DNA of 64,000 nucleotides from Agrobacterium tumefaciens str. B6 (GTDB lineage Bacteria > Pseudomonadota > Alphaproteobacteria > Rhizobiales > Rhizobiaceae). A model generated the notes under the pieces. It saw only the letters and a list, made by a program, of their open reading frames with translations, was not told the DNA's origin and did not search any database. Location of the stretch: the NCBI RefSeq assembly GCF_001541315.1, contig NZ_LMVK01000001.1, positions 558,001 through 622,000 on the forward strand. The letters run 5' to 3'. Below, piece by piece: positions 46,600 through 55,097 of the stretch. A program made the position numbers and the translations under genes. The first letter of the stretch is position 1; each line of letters begins with the position of its first letter.

Positions 46600-48261
46600 T
46601 TGAGTGATTTGGCGTCCTCTGGCGCGGGCGTTCATACGGTGATGCTTGATGCCCTTTGCGACGCGCTTGGCGCGGCGATCGTCGTTTACGACCGTAATGA
46701 TCACATTATTTTTGCAAGCCGGAAACTCCTCAGCTTTTTTCCGCTGGAAGAGGCCGTTATCGGCCCGGGCGCGCGGCTGCGCGACTATCTGAGCGCGCTA
46801 TATGATTGTTATCTGCTCGAGGCGGAAAGCCTCTCCGCCAATGCCCGCCCGCTCGGCCGGGAGGAATGGATCGGCGAGCGGCTGGCGCTGCACTGGAAGG
46901 AAAGATCGGAAAAAACCGAACGGCTGAAGGGAGAGCGCTTCCTGCGCTTCGTCATGAACCGCCTGCCGTCCGGCCTCGGCATCAGCGTGGTTGCCGATAT
47001 TTCCGAACAGAAGAAACGCGAAGAGCAATGGCGCATCGACCTTGAGCGCGTACAGCTCGTTGAGGAAATTCTCGACAATCTGCCATTTCCCGTCTTCGTC
47101 AAGGATCGGAACATGGCCTATGTCGCCCTCAACAAATCCGCCAGCGCCCTGGTCGAAACCAGTCCCGAGAGCATTCTCGGCCGTACCGTTTTCGATCTCC
47201 ACTCGCGCAAGGTCGCCGGACGGATCGATGCCGCCGATCGTATGGTGCTGGATAGCGGTACGCCGGCTGTCATTCCCGAAAGGGTGCGACGCCTGAATGG
47301 CGAAGAGGTGCTGACAATCACCCGCAAGCAGCGTGTGGGCCGGCCCGGCCGATATTTCCTGGTGACGACGATGGAGGACGTGACCGCTCTTGCCACCATC
47401 GATGCCAATGGCACGCCCGTCATCCCCTCGCTCGAACATGTTCCTTTCGTGGCCTCCATCTATGGCAGGGACGAGGAAACGGACAATCGCGGCGGGGTTT
47501 TAAAGAGCAAGGCGGTGTTGGTCGTCTCTGAAAACGGACGCTTTGCGGAAGCCGCCGGTCGTCTTCTGACCGCGGGCGGCATGGACCATGCGGCGGTGAC
47601 GCGCGGGGACGAGCAGCGCGCATTCATCGATGTCGCGGCTTCCGCCGGTGTGAGCATCGATGTGGTCGTTGTCGACGCCCAGATGAGCGTCGCTTGCCTC
47701 GATATTGCCGCCGCGCATGATCTGCCCGTCGTCACCATCGAGGAGGAGGAAATAGATGCTTCCCTGCTGCATTATCTTGCCGCTGGGTTGAAATCCTCCC
47801 CAAATGAGAAAACCGCTGACGAGGACTGGGAGATCATGACGGAGGATCTGCCCGAAATACTCAAGACCGGCGGCGTCTGCGAGATACTTCTCGTCGAGGA
47901 TAACAGGGTCAACCAGATCGTCTTCTCGCAGATACTCGAAGGTCTGGGGCTTTCCTGGCGGCTCGCCACCTCGGGCGAGGAAGCCTTGCGTCTCTTTGTG
48001 GAACAACCGCCTTCCGCCGTCCTGCTCGACACGACGCTGGGCGATATCGACGGCTTCGAGGTCGCCCGCCGCATGCGCGGCCTGGGCGGCGAGAAACATA
48101 TTCCCATCGTCGGTGTCATCACCCACGCATTCGAGGGCGATCTCGACAAGTGCCGGGCCTCCGGCATGGATGACATGCTGCTGAAACCCGTCAGTCCTGA
48201 CATGGTCGAGGCGGTTTTCCTGCGGCTTTTCGGCAAGGACGCCCTGCGGCTGCAGGCCTGA
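46600..48261 (+). CDS. PAS domain protein with a degenerate and a canonical receiver
   Basis: A 553-residue signalling protein with no kinase domain. Two PAS domains occupy about residues 10-120 and 150-260 (for example AAIVVYDRNDHIIFASRKLL and FPVFVKDRNMAYVALNKSAS). Next comes a degenerate receiver-like segment from about residue 304 (KAVLVVSENGRFAEA, then VVVVDAQMSVACLD), and last a canonical receiver from about residue 426 (EILLVEDNRVNQIVF) with phospho-acceptor D477 and conserved K529. The start is TTG 46600 with GGGAG 7 bases upstream; TTG 46594 has unsuitable spacing. The next gene is GGDEF-EAL, so it may feed c-di-GMP control. Confidence 0.85.
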   Translation: MSDLASSGAGVHTVMLDALCDALGAAIVVYDRNDHIIFASRKLLSFFPLEEAVIGPGARLRDYLSALYDCYLLEAESLSANARPLGREEWIGERLALHWKERSEKTERLKGERFLRFVMNRLPSGLGISVVADISEQKKREEQWRIDLERVQLVEEILDNLPFPVFVKDRNMAYVALNKSASALVETSPESILGRTVFDLHSRKVAGRIDAADRMVLDSGTPAVIPERVRRLNGEEVLTITRKQRVGRPGRYFLVTTMEDVTALATIDANGTPVIPSLEHVPFVASIYGRDEETDNRGGVLKSKAVLVVSENGRFAEAAGRLLTAGGMDHAAVTRGDEQRAFIDVAASAGVSIDVVVVDAQMSVACLDIAAAHDLPVVTIEEEEIDASLLHYLAAGLKSSPNEKTADEDWEIMTEDLPEILKTGGVCEILLVEDNRVNQIVFSQILEGLGLSWRLATSGEEALRLFVEQPPSAVLLDTTLGDIDGFEVARRMRGLGGEKHIPIVGVITHAFEGDLDKCRASGMDDMLLKPVSPDMVEAVFLRLFGKDALRLQA

Positions 48262-48347
48262 AATTGCCATTGCCGGGAGGCTATGGCTTTTTTAATACTT
48301 GCCCTGCATTGTGAGCGCGGTCGACACAGGATTCACGAGATGCAGGA

Positions 48348-49700
48348 ATGAAACGGGCAGAGCCGCAATCGTTGCAGGTCAGCCAGAACGAGTTGCAGGC
48401 GATGGCCTACAGCGACCCGCTGACGGGGCTGGGCAACCGCTACCGTTTGCGCGACAAGATCCGGATGCTTGCCAGCGAGCGCTCCAGCGATCCCGCCCCC
48501 TTCACGGTCGGCATTGCCAATATAGACGGCTTCAAACCCATCAACGATCTTTTCGGCGTGCAGGCGGGCGATGAAATCCTCTGCCAGGTCGCGCACCGGC
48601 TGAAGGCCTGCATTCCCGATGGCGCGGTCGTGACGCGCCATGACGGTGACGAATTCGCCTTCGTGCTGCCGCTGGTGTTCGAGCGTACTGGCGCCGAGCG
48701 TATCGGCAACATGATCAAGGACGTGCTTTCTGCCCCTTATGATCTCGGTGACCGCAACGTCCGGCTTTCTTCCTCCTTCGGTTTCGCCATCTATCCCTTC
48801 GCCGGCGATGAATTCGAGGATTTGCTGAAAAGCGCCGAGACGGCGCTCTATCGCTCCAAGAGACGTGGCCGCGGCCAGATCACGGTCTATTCGCGTGAGA
48901 TCGCGCAGGAGATGAAGCGCGCCACGCAGCTGGAACAGGCGCTTAGAAACGCCATCATCACCGATGCCATCGATGTGCATTTCCAGCCCATCGTCCGGCT
49001 GGAAGAGGCAAAGGTCATTGGTTTCGAGGCGCTGGCCCGCTGGAACGATCCCGATCTCGGTTTCGTATCGCCTGCGGTTTTTGTGCCGCTCGCCGAAGAG
49101 CGCGGTTTCATCGATGCGCTGTCGGAAGCCCTGCTCAGAAAGGCGGCGGAAGCGGCCCTGTTCTGGCCGCGTGAACTCTTCCTGTCCTTCAATCTCTCTT
49201 CCGCGCAATTGATGGACCCCAGCACGGCGGACAATATTCTGTCCATTCTCTCGCGTGTCGGCCTCGATCCGCATCGGCTGGAACTTGAGATCACCGAAAC
49301 GGCTGTCATGACATCAGCCGATACCGCGCAACGCATCATCAGCGAATTGCAGAGCGCCGGCGTTCGCATTTCGCTTGACGATTTCGGCACTGGCCAGTCG
49401 AGCCTCGGCCGCCTGCGGGATTTCACCTTCGACAAGGTAAAGATCGACCGCGCCTTCGTGTCGCGCATCAGCAGCGATCGTCCTTCCGAACATATCATCA
49501 AGGCCATCGTCGCCATGTGCGAAGGGCTCGATCTCGAAGTCGTGGCCGAGGGGATAGAAGAACGGGCGGAAGAGGAAAAGCTGCGCGCGCTCGGTTGCGC
49601 CATGGGGCAGGGCTATTTCTACGGCCGCCCCGCCGATGCCGCGGCGACCCAGCGGTATCTGCACGAGAATTACCGCGAGATATTGTCGGATATTTCCTGA
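48348..49700 (+). CDS. GGDEF-EAL protein with altered GGDEF motif
   Basis: A 450-residue c-di-GMP enzyme. The GGDEF domain (about residues 15-165) has DGDEF at residues 99-103 in place of GGDEF, so cyclase activity is doubtful. The EAL domain (about 195-440) has EAL at 227-229, FNLSSAQ, ELEITETAVM, DDFGTGQSSL, KIDRAF and AEGIEE, that is all catalytic residues, so phosphodiesterase activity is likely. No sensory domain is present; the upstream PAS/receiver protein probably regulates it. A palindromic repeat follows. Confidence 0.92.
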   Translation: MKRAEPQSLQVSQNELQAMAYSDPLTGLGNRYRLRDKIRMLASERSSDPAPFTVGIANIDGFKPINDLFGVQAGDEILCQVAHRLKACIPDGAVVTRHDGDEFAFVLPLVFERTGAERIGNMIKDVLSAPYDLGDRNVRLSSSFGFAIYPFAGDEFEDLLKSAETALYRSKRRGRGQITVYSREIAQEMKRATQLEQALRNAIITDAIDVHFQPIVRLEEAKVIGFEALARWNDPDLGFVSPAVFVPLAEERGFIDALSEALLRKAAEAALFWPRELFLSFNLSSAQLMDPSTADNILSILSRVGLDPHRLELEITETAVMTSADTAQRIISELQSAGVRISLDDFGTGQSSLGRLRDFTFDKVKIDRAFVSRISSDRPSEHIIKAIVAMCEGLDLEVVAEGIEERAEEEKLRALGCAMGQGYFYGRPADAAATQRYLHENYREILSDIS

Positions 49701-49752
49701 GACAGAGCGGTCTGGCCGCGGCTGCAAGGCGGCGGACGCAATCTCCAACTTC

Positions 49753-49870
49753 CCTCATTCCTGTGCTTGTCACAGGAATCCAGCCGACGCGCGTTTGCGC
49801 GGCGAAACGACTCCTTTCAGCCCAAGGACTTGGGCTGGCTAGATTCCTGTGACAAGCACAGGAATGAGGA
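49753..49870. repeat. intergenic palindromic repeat (type A, long copy, opposite orientation)
   Basis: The same element as at 9947-10067 in reverse orientation: outer arms CCTCATTCCTGTGCTTGTCA and its complement, with inner palindrome CAGCCCAAGGACTTGGGCTG. It lies in the convergent gap between the GGDEF-EAL gene and the SMP-30 gene. Confidence 0.85.
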
Positions 49871-49891
49871 GAGTGCGGTGCGTGCCGCGTC

Positions 49892-50779
49892 TCAGAGCCT
49901 GTAAAGCGGCTCAAACCGGCCCTTGACCTCAACCCCGAGCTCGAACGTCAACCCATGCTGCGGATTGGCGGCAATGGCGTCGTCGTCTAGATGTTCGCGC
50001 GCCGAGGTGACAAGAAGGCGCGACGCGTCGGGGCCGATGAAGGCCGGGCAGGTCGTCTGTTTGCCGGGCACCTCATATCGGGCGATGTGATTGCCGTCCG
50101 TATCGTAACGATCGACCGCACCCTCACCCCAGCGGGCGTTCCAGATATGCCCTTCGGCATCGCAGACGGATCCGTCCACGCCGCCTTTGATACCGGTGGA
50201 ATCGATGAAGACTTCCGCCTTGCCGGAGGGCAGGCCGGTCCCGGCATCAAGCGGCACCCGCATCAGTTTGTTCACCTTGGTATCGACGTAATATCCCGTC
50301 GCGCCATCGGGTGAGAAGCAGATCGAATTCGGAATGCTGATCTCGCCAAACAGCTTCGTCACGGTGCCTTTGGAAACATGATAGATGCTGCCCGCGCCTG
50401 TCTCCGCCTTGCGACCCATGGTGCCGATCCACAGCGCGCCGGAGGGGTGCATGCGCCCGTCATTGGAGCGGTTGCCGGGCAAATCCTTTTCCAGCTCCGC
50501 ATGCAGCGTCAGCACGCCGGTTGCCGTGTCTCGCAGGAAAAGTCCGTCATCGGAGGCGACCAGCTGTTTGCTGTCGCTGACCTTGGCGAGCGCACTGCCC
50601 ATGAAGGGCAGGGCATGCACGGTCTTGCGGCCGGAGGCGAGATGCAGCTCGTGCAGTTCCCGCTCGAGAATATTGAACCACCAGGCGGTGCCGGTCGCAG
50701 GGTCGAAGGTCGGGCCTTCGCCGAGTAGCATCGGCGTCTCGTCCAGAACACGTCCGGCAAAGGGAAAAACAGTCGCCAA
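49892..50779 (-). CDS. SMP-30/gluconolactonase family lactonase
   Basis: A 295-residue six-bladed beta-propeller of the SMP-30/regucalcin family. Family motifs are LGEGPTFDPATGTAWWFNI, NDGRMHPSGALWIGTMG, NSICFSPDG and the metal-site area GGVDGSVCDAEGHIW. In this operon it most likely opens a sugar lactone (galactono-lactone) made by the SDR dehydrogenase. The start is TTG 50779: a perfect GGAGGA lies 7 bases upstream, formed by the last codons of dgoA. ATG 50806 would overlap dgoA by 23 bases without an SD. Confidence 0.88.
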   Translation of the reverse strand: MATVFPFAGRVLDETPMLLGEGPTFDPATGTAWWFNILERELHELHLASGRKTVHALPFMGSALAKVSDSKQLVASDDGLFLRDTATGVLTLHAELEKDLPGNRSNDGRMHPSGALWIGTMGRKAETGAGSIYHVSKGTVTKLFGEISIPNSICFSPDGATGYYVDTKVNKLMRVPLDAGTGLPSGKAEVFIDSTGIKGGVDGSVCDAEGHIWNARWGEGAVDRYDTDGNHIARYEVPGKQTTCPAFIGPDASRLLVTSAREHLDDDAIAANPQHGLTFELGVEVKGRFEPLYRL

Positions 50780-50783
50780 GCTC

Positions 50784-51413
50784 TTATCCTCCGATGGCTG
50801 CATCATAGGCTGAAAGTGTGACAGTGGCGCGTTCGCGCACCTCCGCCGCCGTCATGCCCGGCTTATAAAGGCTCGTGCCAAGCCCGAAAGCCGTAATGCC
50901 GGCGTTGGTATATTCCGCGAAGTTCCTGTCCGAGACGCCGCCGACGGCGGCGATGACCAGATCCTTCGGCAGGATGGTCCGGATCGCATTGATACCCGCG
51001 GGGCCGATGATGCTGGCGGGAAAGAACTTCAGCCCGGTCGCCCCGGCCTTTGCGGCCACCAGCGCCTCGGTGGGGGTGAGAACGCCCGGCATCGTCACCA
51101 TGCCCTTGACGCGGGCGGCGACGATAACGTCGGCATCGGCATTGGGGCTGACCATCAGCTTGCCGCCGGCCGCATCCAGCGATTCCACCTCTTCCACGCT
51201 AAGCACGGTGCCGGCGCCGATCAGGCAATCGGCGGGCGCCATCTTTGCGGCGATCTCGATCGAGCGGAACGGATCGGGCGAATTGAGCGGGATTTCGATG
51301 GCGCGGAAGCCGGTCTCGATCAACGCGCCGACAACGCCTTCGGTTTCCTCGGGCTTCAGACCGCGCAGGATGGCGATCAGCGGATATTTGATGGAAGGGA
51401 AGGGAATACGCAT
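50784..51413 (-). CDS. dgoA: 2-dehydro-3-deoxy-6-phosphogalactonate aldolase
   Basis: A 209-residue class I aldolase of the KDPG/KDPGal family, cleaving KDPGal to pyruvate and glyceraldehyde-3-phosphate. The catalytic segments are seen as LIAILRGLKPEE, GAGTVLS and ATGLKFFPAS, in which Lys forms the Schiff base. It has GINAIRTILPKDL and a C-terminal GLGTSLYKPG as in DgoA. Located 14 bases after dgoK. The last codons build the Shine-Dalgarno of the next gene. A KDPG aldolase (Eda) role is less likely given dgoK next door. Confidence 0.92.
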   Translation of the reverse strand: MRIPFPSIKYPLIAILRGLKPEETEGVVGALIETGFRAIEIPLNSPDPFRSIEIAAKMAPADCLIGAGTVLSVEEVESLDAAGGKLMVSPNADADVIVAARVKGMVTMPGVLTPTEALVAAKAGATGLKFFPASIIGPAGINAIRTILPKDLVIAAVGGVSDRNFAEYTNAGITAFGLGTSLYKPGMTAAEVRERATVTLSAYDAAIGG

Positions 51414-51427
51414 GATGTCTCTTTATC

Positions 51428-52342
51428 CTATGGCCAGATGGCATTTGCAGCGGCGAGCAATCCGCGCCGCACGGCCTCGTCGGCGTCGATGACCGTATAT
51501 TGAATCTCGAGGGCTGCGAAGGCACCCTCGTAAAGCGCGCCGAGCGCACCGGAGCCGATCAGCACCACGGGCGTCTCCCGCCGTGCCGTCGAATGCGCAC
51601 CGGCGATTTCCAGCCCGATCATGATGCCGGAGAGCTTGGCCTTGGCGTCGGTCGCGGTAAGCCCATGCAGCAATTGCCCGGAGCGCAGGGTGAAAAGGCG
51701 ATTGGTCGCAAGCGCGGGATGGGCGTAAATATCGCGCACGGCCGCCGTGAAAGCCTCATGCTCGCCGGTAAAGGCTTCGGCCTCTGCCACCGCATGGGAA
51801 AGGATCGTCTGTTTCGAGATGACTTCGAAGAGTTCGCCGGTCATGAAAGTGGCAAAACCCGTCACGCCGCCATCCTTGACGGTCACCCATTTGGAATGGG
51901 TGCCGGGCATGCAGACGAGTTTTTCACCGGCGTCCGAAGAAGCGAGAGCGCCGAGCAATTGCGTTTCCTCGCCGCGCATCACGTCGGGCGCGTTTTTATC
52001 CCGCTGCGCCAGCCCCGGCAGAATGCGCACATCCCGCACCTGGCCCGGCACGCGAACCGCGCCATCGAGAACCGCCGAAAGCGATGCCGGCACGTCGATA
52101 TAACCCGCTTCGACCCAGCCTTGCCGCGCCCCCGCCATGCCGCAGACGAGAACCGGCAAATCTTCCGGCGCGCCGATGGCGTCCAGATGCGATTGCAATA
52201 CGTCGGCAAAACCGGTCCGCATGGCGGTGGTCATGCCTTCCGCGCTTCTGCGCTCCGCCAGCACCGCGCCCGATCGGCTCATGAGCCAGAGCCGGAAACT
52301 GGTTGTACCCCAGTCGACGGCGATGAAAGCGGGTTCAGACAT
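51428..52342 (-). CDS. dgoK: 2-dehydro-3-deoxygalactonokinase
   Basis: A 304-residue sugar kinase phosphorylating 2-keto-3-deoxygalactonate to KDPGal. N-terminal AVDWGTTSFRLWLM is the ATP/phosphate binding loop, then CGMAGARQGW and CMPGTHSKWV, which are DgoK signatures. The ATG at 52342 overlaps the stop of the SDR gene (TAATG), so it is coupled. A reading from 52459 is rejected because it runs through the SDR gene. Provides the substrate for DgoA. Confidence 0.92.
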   Translation of the reverse strand: MSEPAFIAVDWGTTSFRLWLMSRSGAVLAERRSAEGMTTAMRTGFADVLQSHLDAIGAPEDLPVLVCGMAGARQGWVEAGYIDVPASLSAVLDGAVRVPGQVRDVRILPGLAQRDKNAPDVMRGEETQLLGALASSDAGEKLVCMPGTHSKWVTVKDGGVTGFATFMTGELFEVISKQTILSHAVAEAEAFTGEHEAFTAAVRDIYAHPALATNRLFTLRSGQLLHGLTATDAKAKLSGIMIGLEIAGAHSTARRETPVVLIGSGALGALYEGAFAALEIQYTVIDADEAVRRGLLAAANAIWP

Positions 52343-53145
52343 TATAGAAGGCCTCCGTCTACGATTATGGATTGCGCTGTGATGGCGCTTGAGGCCGAGG
52401 ATGCGAGAAACAGGCACGGACCCGCCAGGTCGGCGGCGACGAGCGTGCGCTTCAGACATTGCCGCGCCGTGGTGGCGGTAATGTTCTCATCCGTCAGCCA
52501 TAGCTCCTTCTGCCGCTCCGTCACGATCATGCCGGGCAGCAGCGTGTTGACGCGGATGTTTTCCGGCCCCAGCCGGCCGGCGAGGCTTTTCGTCAGCCCG
52601 ATGATACCGGCCTTGGCCGCCGCATAGGAGGGCAGCTCGCCCATGTTGAGCAGAAACGAGATGGACGAAAAATTGACGATGGACGCGTCCTTCGCCTGCC
52701 GGAGATGGGGAAGTGCGGCCTGAACGGTGAAGAACATCTGCTTGAGATTGACCGCCTGATTGGCGTCCCAATAGGCTTCGGTCACCGTTTCTATATCGTG
52801 GCGGTCGTCCCAGGCGGCATTGTTGACGAGTACCCTGATGCCGCCGGTGGCCAAGGCCGCCGCCTCCACCGTCTTTCCGATCGCCGCGATATTGCGAAGG
52901 TCGGTTTTGAAGAAGTGGACCGGATGCTGCGCCGTTGTCGCAAGCCGCTTTACGAGCGCCAGGCTTGGCTCCTCGGCGATGTCGATGAACGAAACCCTCG
53001 CTCCCTGCATCGCGAAGGCTTCCACCAGCGATGCCCCGATGCCGGAACCGCCGCCGGTGACGAGCACGCCCGCATCCTTGAGGTCCGGAAATTGGGCTTG
53101 CGTCATCGGCGTCATCTCATCCATTGAAAGGCTTGATTGTTCCAT
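52342..53145 (-). CDS. short-chain dehydrogenase, probable D-galactose 1-dehydrogenase
   Basis: A 267-residue classical SDR. TGGGSGIG binds NAD(P), NNAAW follows, and the catalytic Ser-Tyr-Lys are in NFSSISF and PSYAAAKAG. SDR-type galactose dehydrogenases are known in rhizobia, and the genes after it (dgoK, dgoA, lactonase) are those of the De Ley-Doudoroff galactose pathway, so oxidation of galactose to galactonolactone is likely. Arabinose or another aldose is possible. The start is unsettled: ATG 53145 overlaps the IclR palindrome; ATG 53124, 53115 or 53106 would avoid it. Confidence 0.82.
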   Translation of the reverse strand: MEQSSLSMDEMTPMTQAQFPDLKDAGVLVTGGGSGIGASLVEAFAMQGARVSFIDIAEEPSLALVKRLATTAQHPVHFFKTDLRNIAAIGKTVEAAALATGGIRVLVNNAAWDDRHDIETVTEAYWDANQAVNLKQMFFTVQAALPHLRQAKDASIVNFSSISFLLNMGELPSYAAAKAGIIGLTKSLAGRLGPENIRVNTLLPGMIVTERQKELWLTDENITATTARQCLKRTLVAADLAGPCLFLASSASSAITAQSIIVDGGLL

Positions 53146-53155
53146 TATTTGGAAC
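53139..53155. promoter_or_regulatory. candidate IclR operator
   Basis: GTTCCA-N5-TGGAAC is a perfect 6-base-arm palindrome between the divergent IclR gene and the galactose operon; a further TGGAAT is at 53169-53174. IclR-family sites are often such TGGAA/TTCCA dyads. It covers the longest predicted SDR start codon, which argues for a later start. Confidence 0.55.
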
Positions 53156-53196
53156 TAGATTTTACTAAATGGAATTATTCTCTTGGCGTCACGCTT

Positions 53197-54066
53197 ATGT
53201 CAAGACAGATGACGGTGGGTGTTGCCATGGCCGATAATAAAAAGCCCAATGGGCAAAAGCCTGATGCGGTTCCGATGGTGCAACGGAAAACCGGGAGTGA
53301 CACGGGCACGCTCGGCAAGGCCGTCTCGCTGCTGGAGTTGATCGCCTTTGCCGACAAGCCGATGCGCTTTACCGATGTGGTCGAAGCCTGCGGCCAGCCG
53401 CGCGGCTCGGTTCACCGCCAGCTCGCCCATCTCATCGCCGAGGGCCTTATCGATCACGCTGCCGATCAGACCTATGCCGTGGGGCTGAGACTGCTGCAAC
53501 TGGCAGCGAAAGCCTGGAGCGGCAATGACCTGCGCAGCGTCGCGGCCCCGCATCTGGCAGCGTTGCAGGAGGTGACGCAGGAGTCCGTGCATCTCGCCGT
53601 GTTGAACGGCAGGCAGGTGACCTATCTCGACAAGATGGAGGGGCAGCACACATTGCGCATGCATTCGCAGGTCGGCAAAACCTCACCGGTCTATTGCACG
53701 GGGGTTGGCAAGGCGGCGCTGTCGCTGCTCGCCGGTGATGAACTGGCGGCGCTGACTGCGGAACTCGATTTTCATCGCTTCACGGAAAACACGATCACGA
53801 CGACGGACGCGCTGATGGCTGACGTGGCGACCATTCGCGACAATGGCTACGGTTTCGACCTTCAGGAGCACGAGATCGGGATTCATTGCGTTGCCGCACC
53901 GGTCCAGGCGCCCGGGCGCAATTTTCGCGCGGCGATTTCCGTCACCGGTCCGGCCTATCGTGTGGATGTGGACCAGCTTCGCAAATGGGCCCCTCTGGTG
54001 CGCGAGACTGCCGATAGAATTTCCGATGATCTTGCCTGCAGATTATCCCCGGTTGCGGATGGTTGA
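53197..54066 (+). CDS. IclR-family transcriptional regulator
   Basis: A 289-residue regulator. A winged HTH (about 40-105, KAVSLLELIAFADKPMRFTD, then RGSVHRQLAHLIAEGLI) precedes the GAF-like IclR ligand domain (QESVHLAVLNGRQVTYLDKM, then SPVYCTGVGKAALSLL). Divergent from the galactose catabolic operon, it should repress or activate it in response to a pathway intermediate. ATG codons at 53197, 53209 and 53227 are all possible; 53227 has GGTGGG nearby. Confidence 0.87.
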   Translation: MSRQMTVGVAMADNKKPNGQKPDAVPMVQRKTGSDTGTLGKAVSLLELIAFADKPMRFTDVVEACGQPRGSVHRQLAHLIAEGLIDHAADQTYAVGLRLLQLAAKAWSGNDLRSVAAPHLAALQEVTQESVHLAVLNGRQVTYLDKMEGQHTLRMHSQVGKTSPVYCTGVGKAALSLLAGDELAALTAELDFHRFTENTITTTDALMADVATIRDNGYGFDLQEHEIGIHCVAAPVQAPGRNFRAAISVTGPAYRVDVDQLRKWAPLVRETADRISDDLACRLSPVADG

Positions 54067-54275
54067 GGAAAAAACGGGGCGTTAGCCGGTGGATTTTCCC
54101 TTATGGAAAGCGCGGGGACGCGTCCATTCAGGTGCATTTGATATTATTTTCGACTATTCTGAATTAAGTTTTCAACTTTTGTTTGCATGAATCGTTTTGG
54201 TGAGTAACATCCGCAACAATTTCCGGGCAAAGGCGGGCCTTTGCGGCGGCATTTTCTCATTCTCGAAGAACAGCT

Positions 54276-55019
54276 TTGATGCAGAAAACAGAGACGGCCG
54301 CCGTTCAGTCGATTGGTGTTGATTGCGTTCGCGAGATCGCTGATCTCAACACGCAATTCGATATATTCCGGTTTCTGAAGCGGCTGACGGAGGCCTGGGA
54401 ATTCAGGGCTTTCATGGTGCTCGACCTGTCCTCGGAAGTGGCGAGCGAACTGTCGCAATATACTGTTATCACCAGCTGGCCGGCAGAGCTTTTGCAGCGC
54501 TACGATGAAGAGGGCATGCTGCAGACCAGCCGGGTGATGGCGCAGTTGAAAAAATCGACCGTCCCCTTTTCCGTCTCGATGGATTTTCTGGTCAGAGGCG
54601 ACGGAGAAATCGCCAAGAAAACCGTGATCAACCTTTTCGAACGTTTCGAGATGATCAATTCGGTGTGGTTTCCCGTTCATGACATCACCATGCGACGCGG
54701 CGCGGTCTCGTTTTCCGGCAACAAGACGGCTCTGCCCGCCAGCCGGCTTGCCGAGCTTTTCTACATTTCCAGCCATGTCTTTGCCCGGCTATCTGAAATA
54801 CGAAGCCTCGATTTGAGGGTTCCCGAAACATTGAGCGAGCGGGAGATCGACTGTCTGAACTGGACCGCCGCCGGCAAGACCAGCGCTGAAATTGCTGAAA
54901 TCATGATGCTGTCGGAACACACCATCAATCATTACCTGAACCGCGCAACGAAAAAACTCGACACGGTCAACCGCACCCAGGCTGTCGCCAAAGCGCTGCG
55001 GGTCGGCCTGATAAAATAG
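54276..55019 (+). CDS. LuxR-family regulator with autoinducer-binding-like domain (LuxR solo)
   Basis: A 247-residue regulator. The N-terminal part (about 20-165) resembles autoinducer-binding domains (ITSWPAELLQRYDEEGM corresponds to the usual WxxxY region, and VWFPVHDITMRRG to the conserved cleft). Several ligand positions differ from TraR-type proteins. The C-terminal LuxR HTH is LSEREIDCLNWTAAGKTSAE plus LSEHTINHYLNRATKKLD. No luxI is present in the window, so it is a solo that may bind no AHL or a different ligand. A binding-protein gene follows after 78 bases with a palindrome between. Confidence 0.87.
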   Translation: MMQKTETAAVQSIGVDCVREIADLNTQFDIFRFLKRLTEAWEFRAFMVLDLSSEVASELSQYTVITSWPAELLQRYDEEGMLQTSRVMAQLKKSTVPFSVSMDFLVRGDGEIAKKTVINLFERFEMINSVWFPVHDITMRRGAVSFSGNKTALPASRLAELFYISSHVFARLSEIRSLDLRVPETLSEREIDCLNWTAAGKTSAEIAEIMMLSEHTINHYLNRATKKLDTVNRTQAVAKALRVGLIK

Positions 55020-55031
55020 CGAAACCGTAAT

Positions 55032-55048
55032 TTTATCATTGTGATAAA
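55032..55048. promoter_or_regulatory. palindrome upstream of the NrtA/NasS-like gene
   Basis: TTTATCA-TTG-TGATAAA is a perfect dyad in the 78-base gap between the LuxR gene and the receptor-like gene. It could be an operator or a short hairpin. It is not a match to the FNR/NnrR consensus. Confidence 0.45.
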
Positions 55049-55097
55049 GCGCTTCCTAGGCGATCCTCCTTTCGAATCACCGGAAAGGAGAAATCGT

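Noticed and set aside
54276..55019. Complete quorum-sensing pair
   Set aside because: No luxI-type synthase is seen in the window and the ligand pocket residues are altered, so only a LuxR solo is claimed.
55032..55048. FNR/NnrR binding site upstream of the NrtA-like gene
   Set aside because: TTTATCA-TTG-TGATAAA differs in spacing and core from TTGAT-N4-ATCAA.
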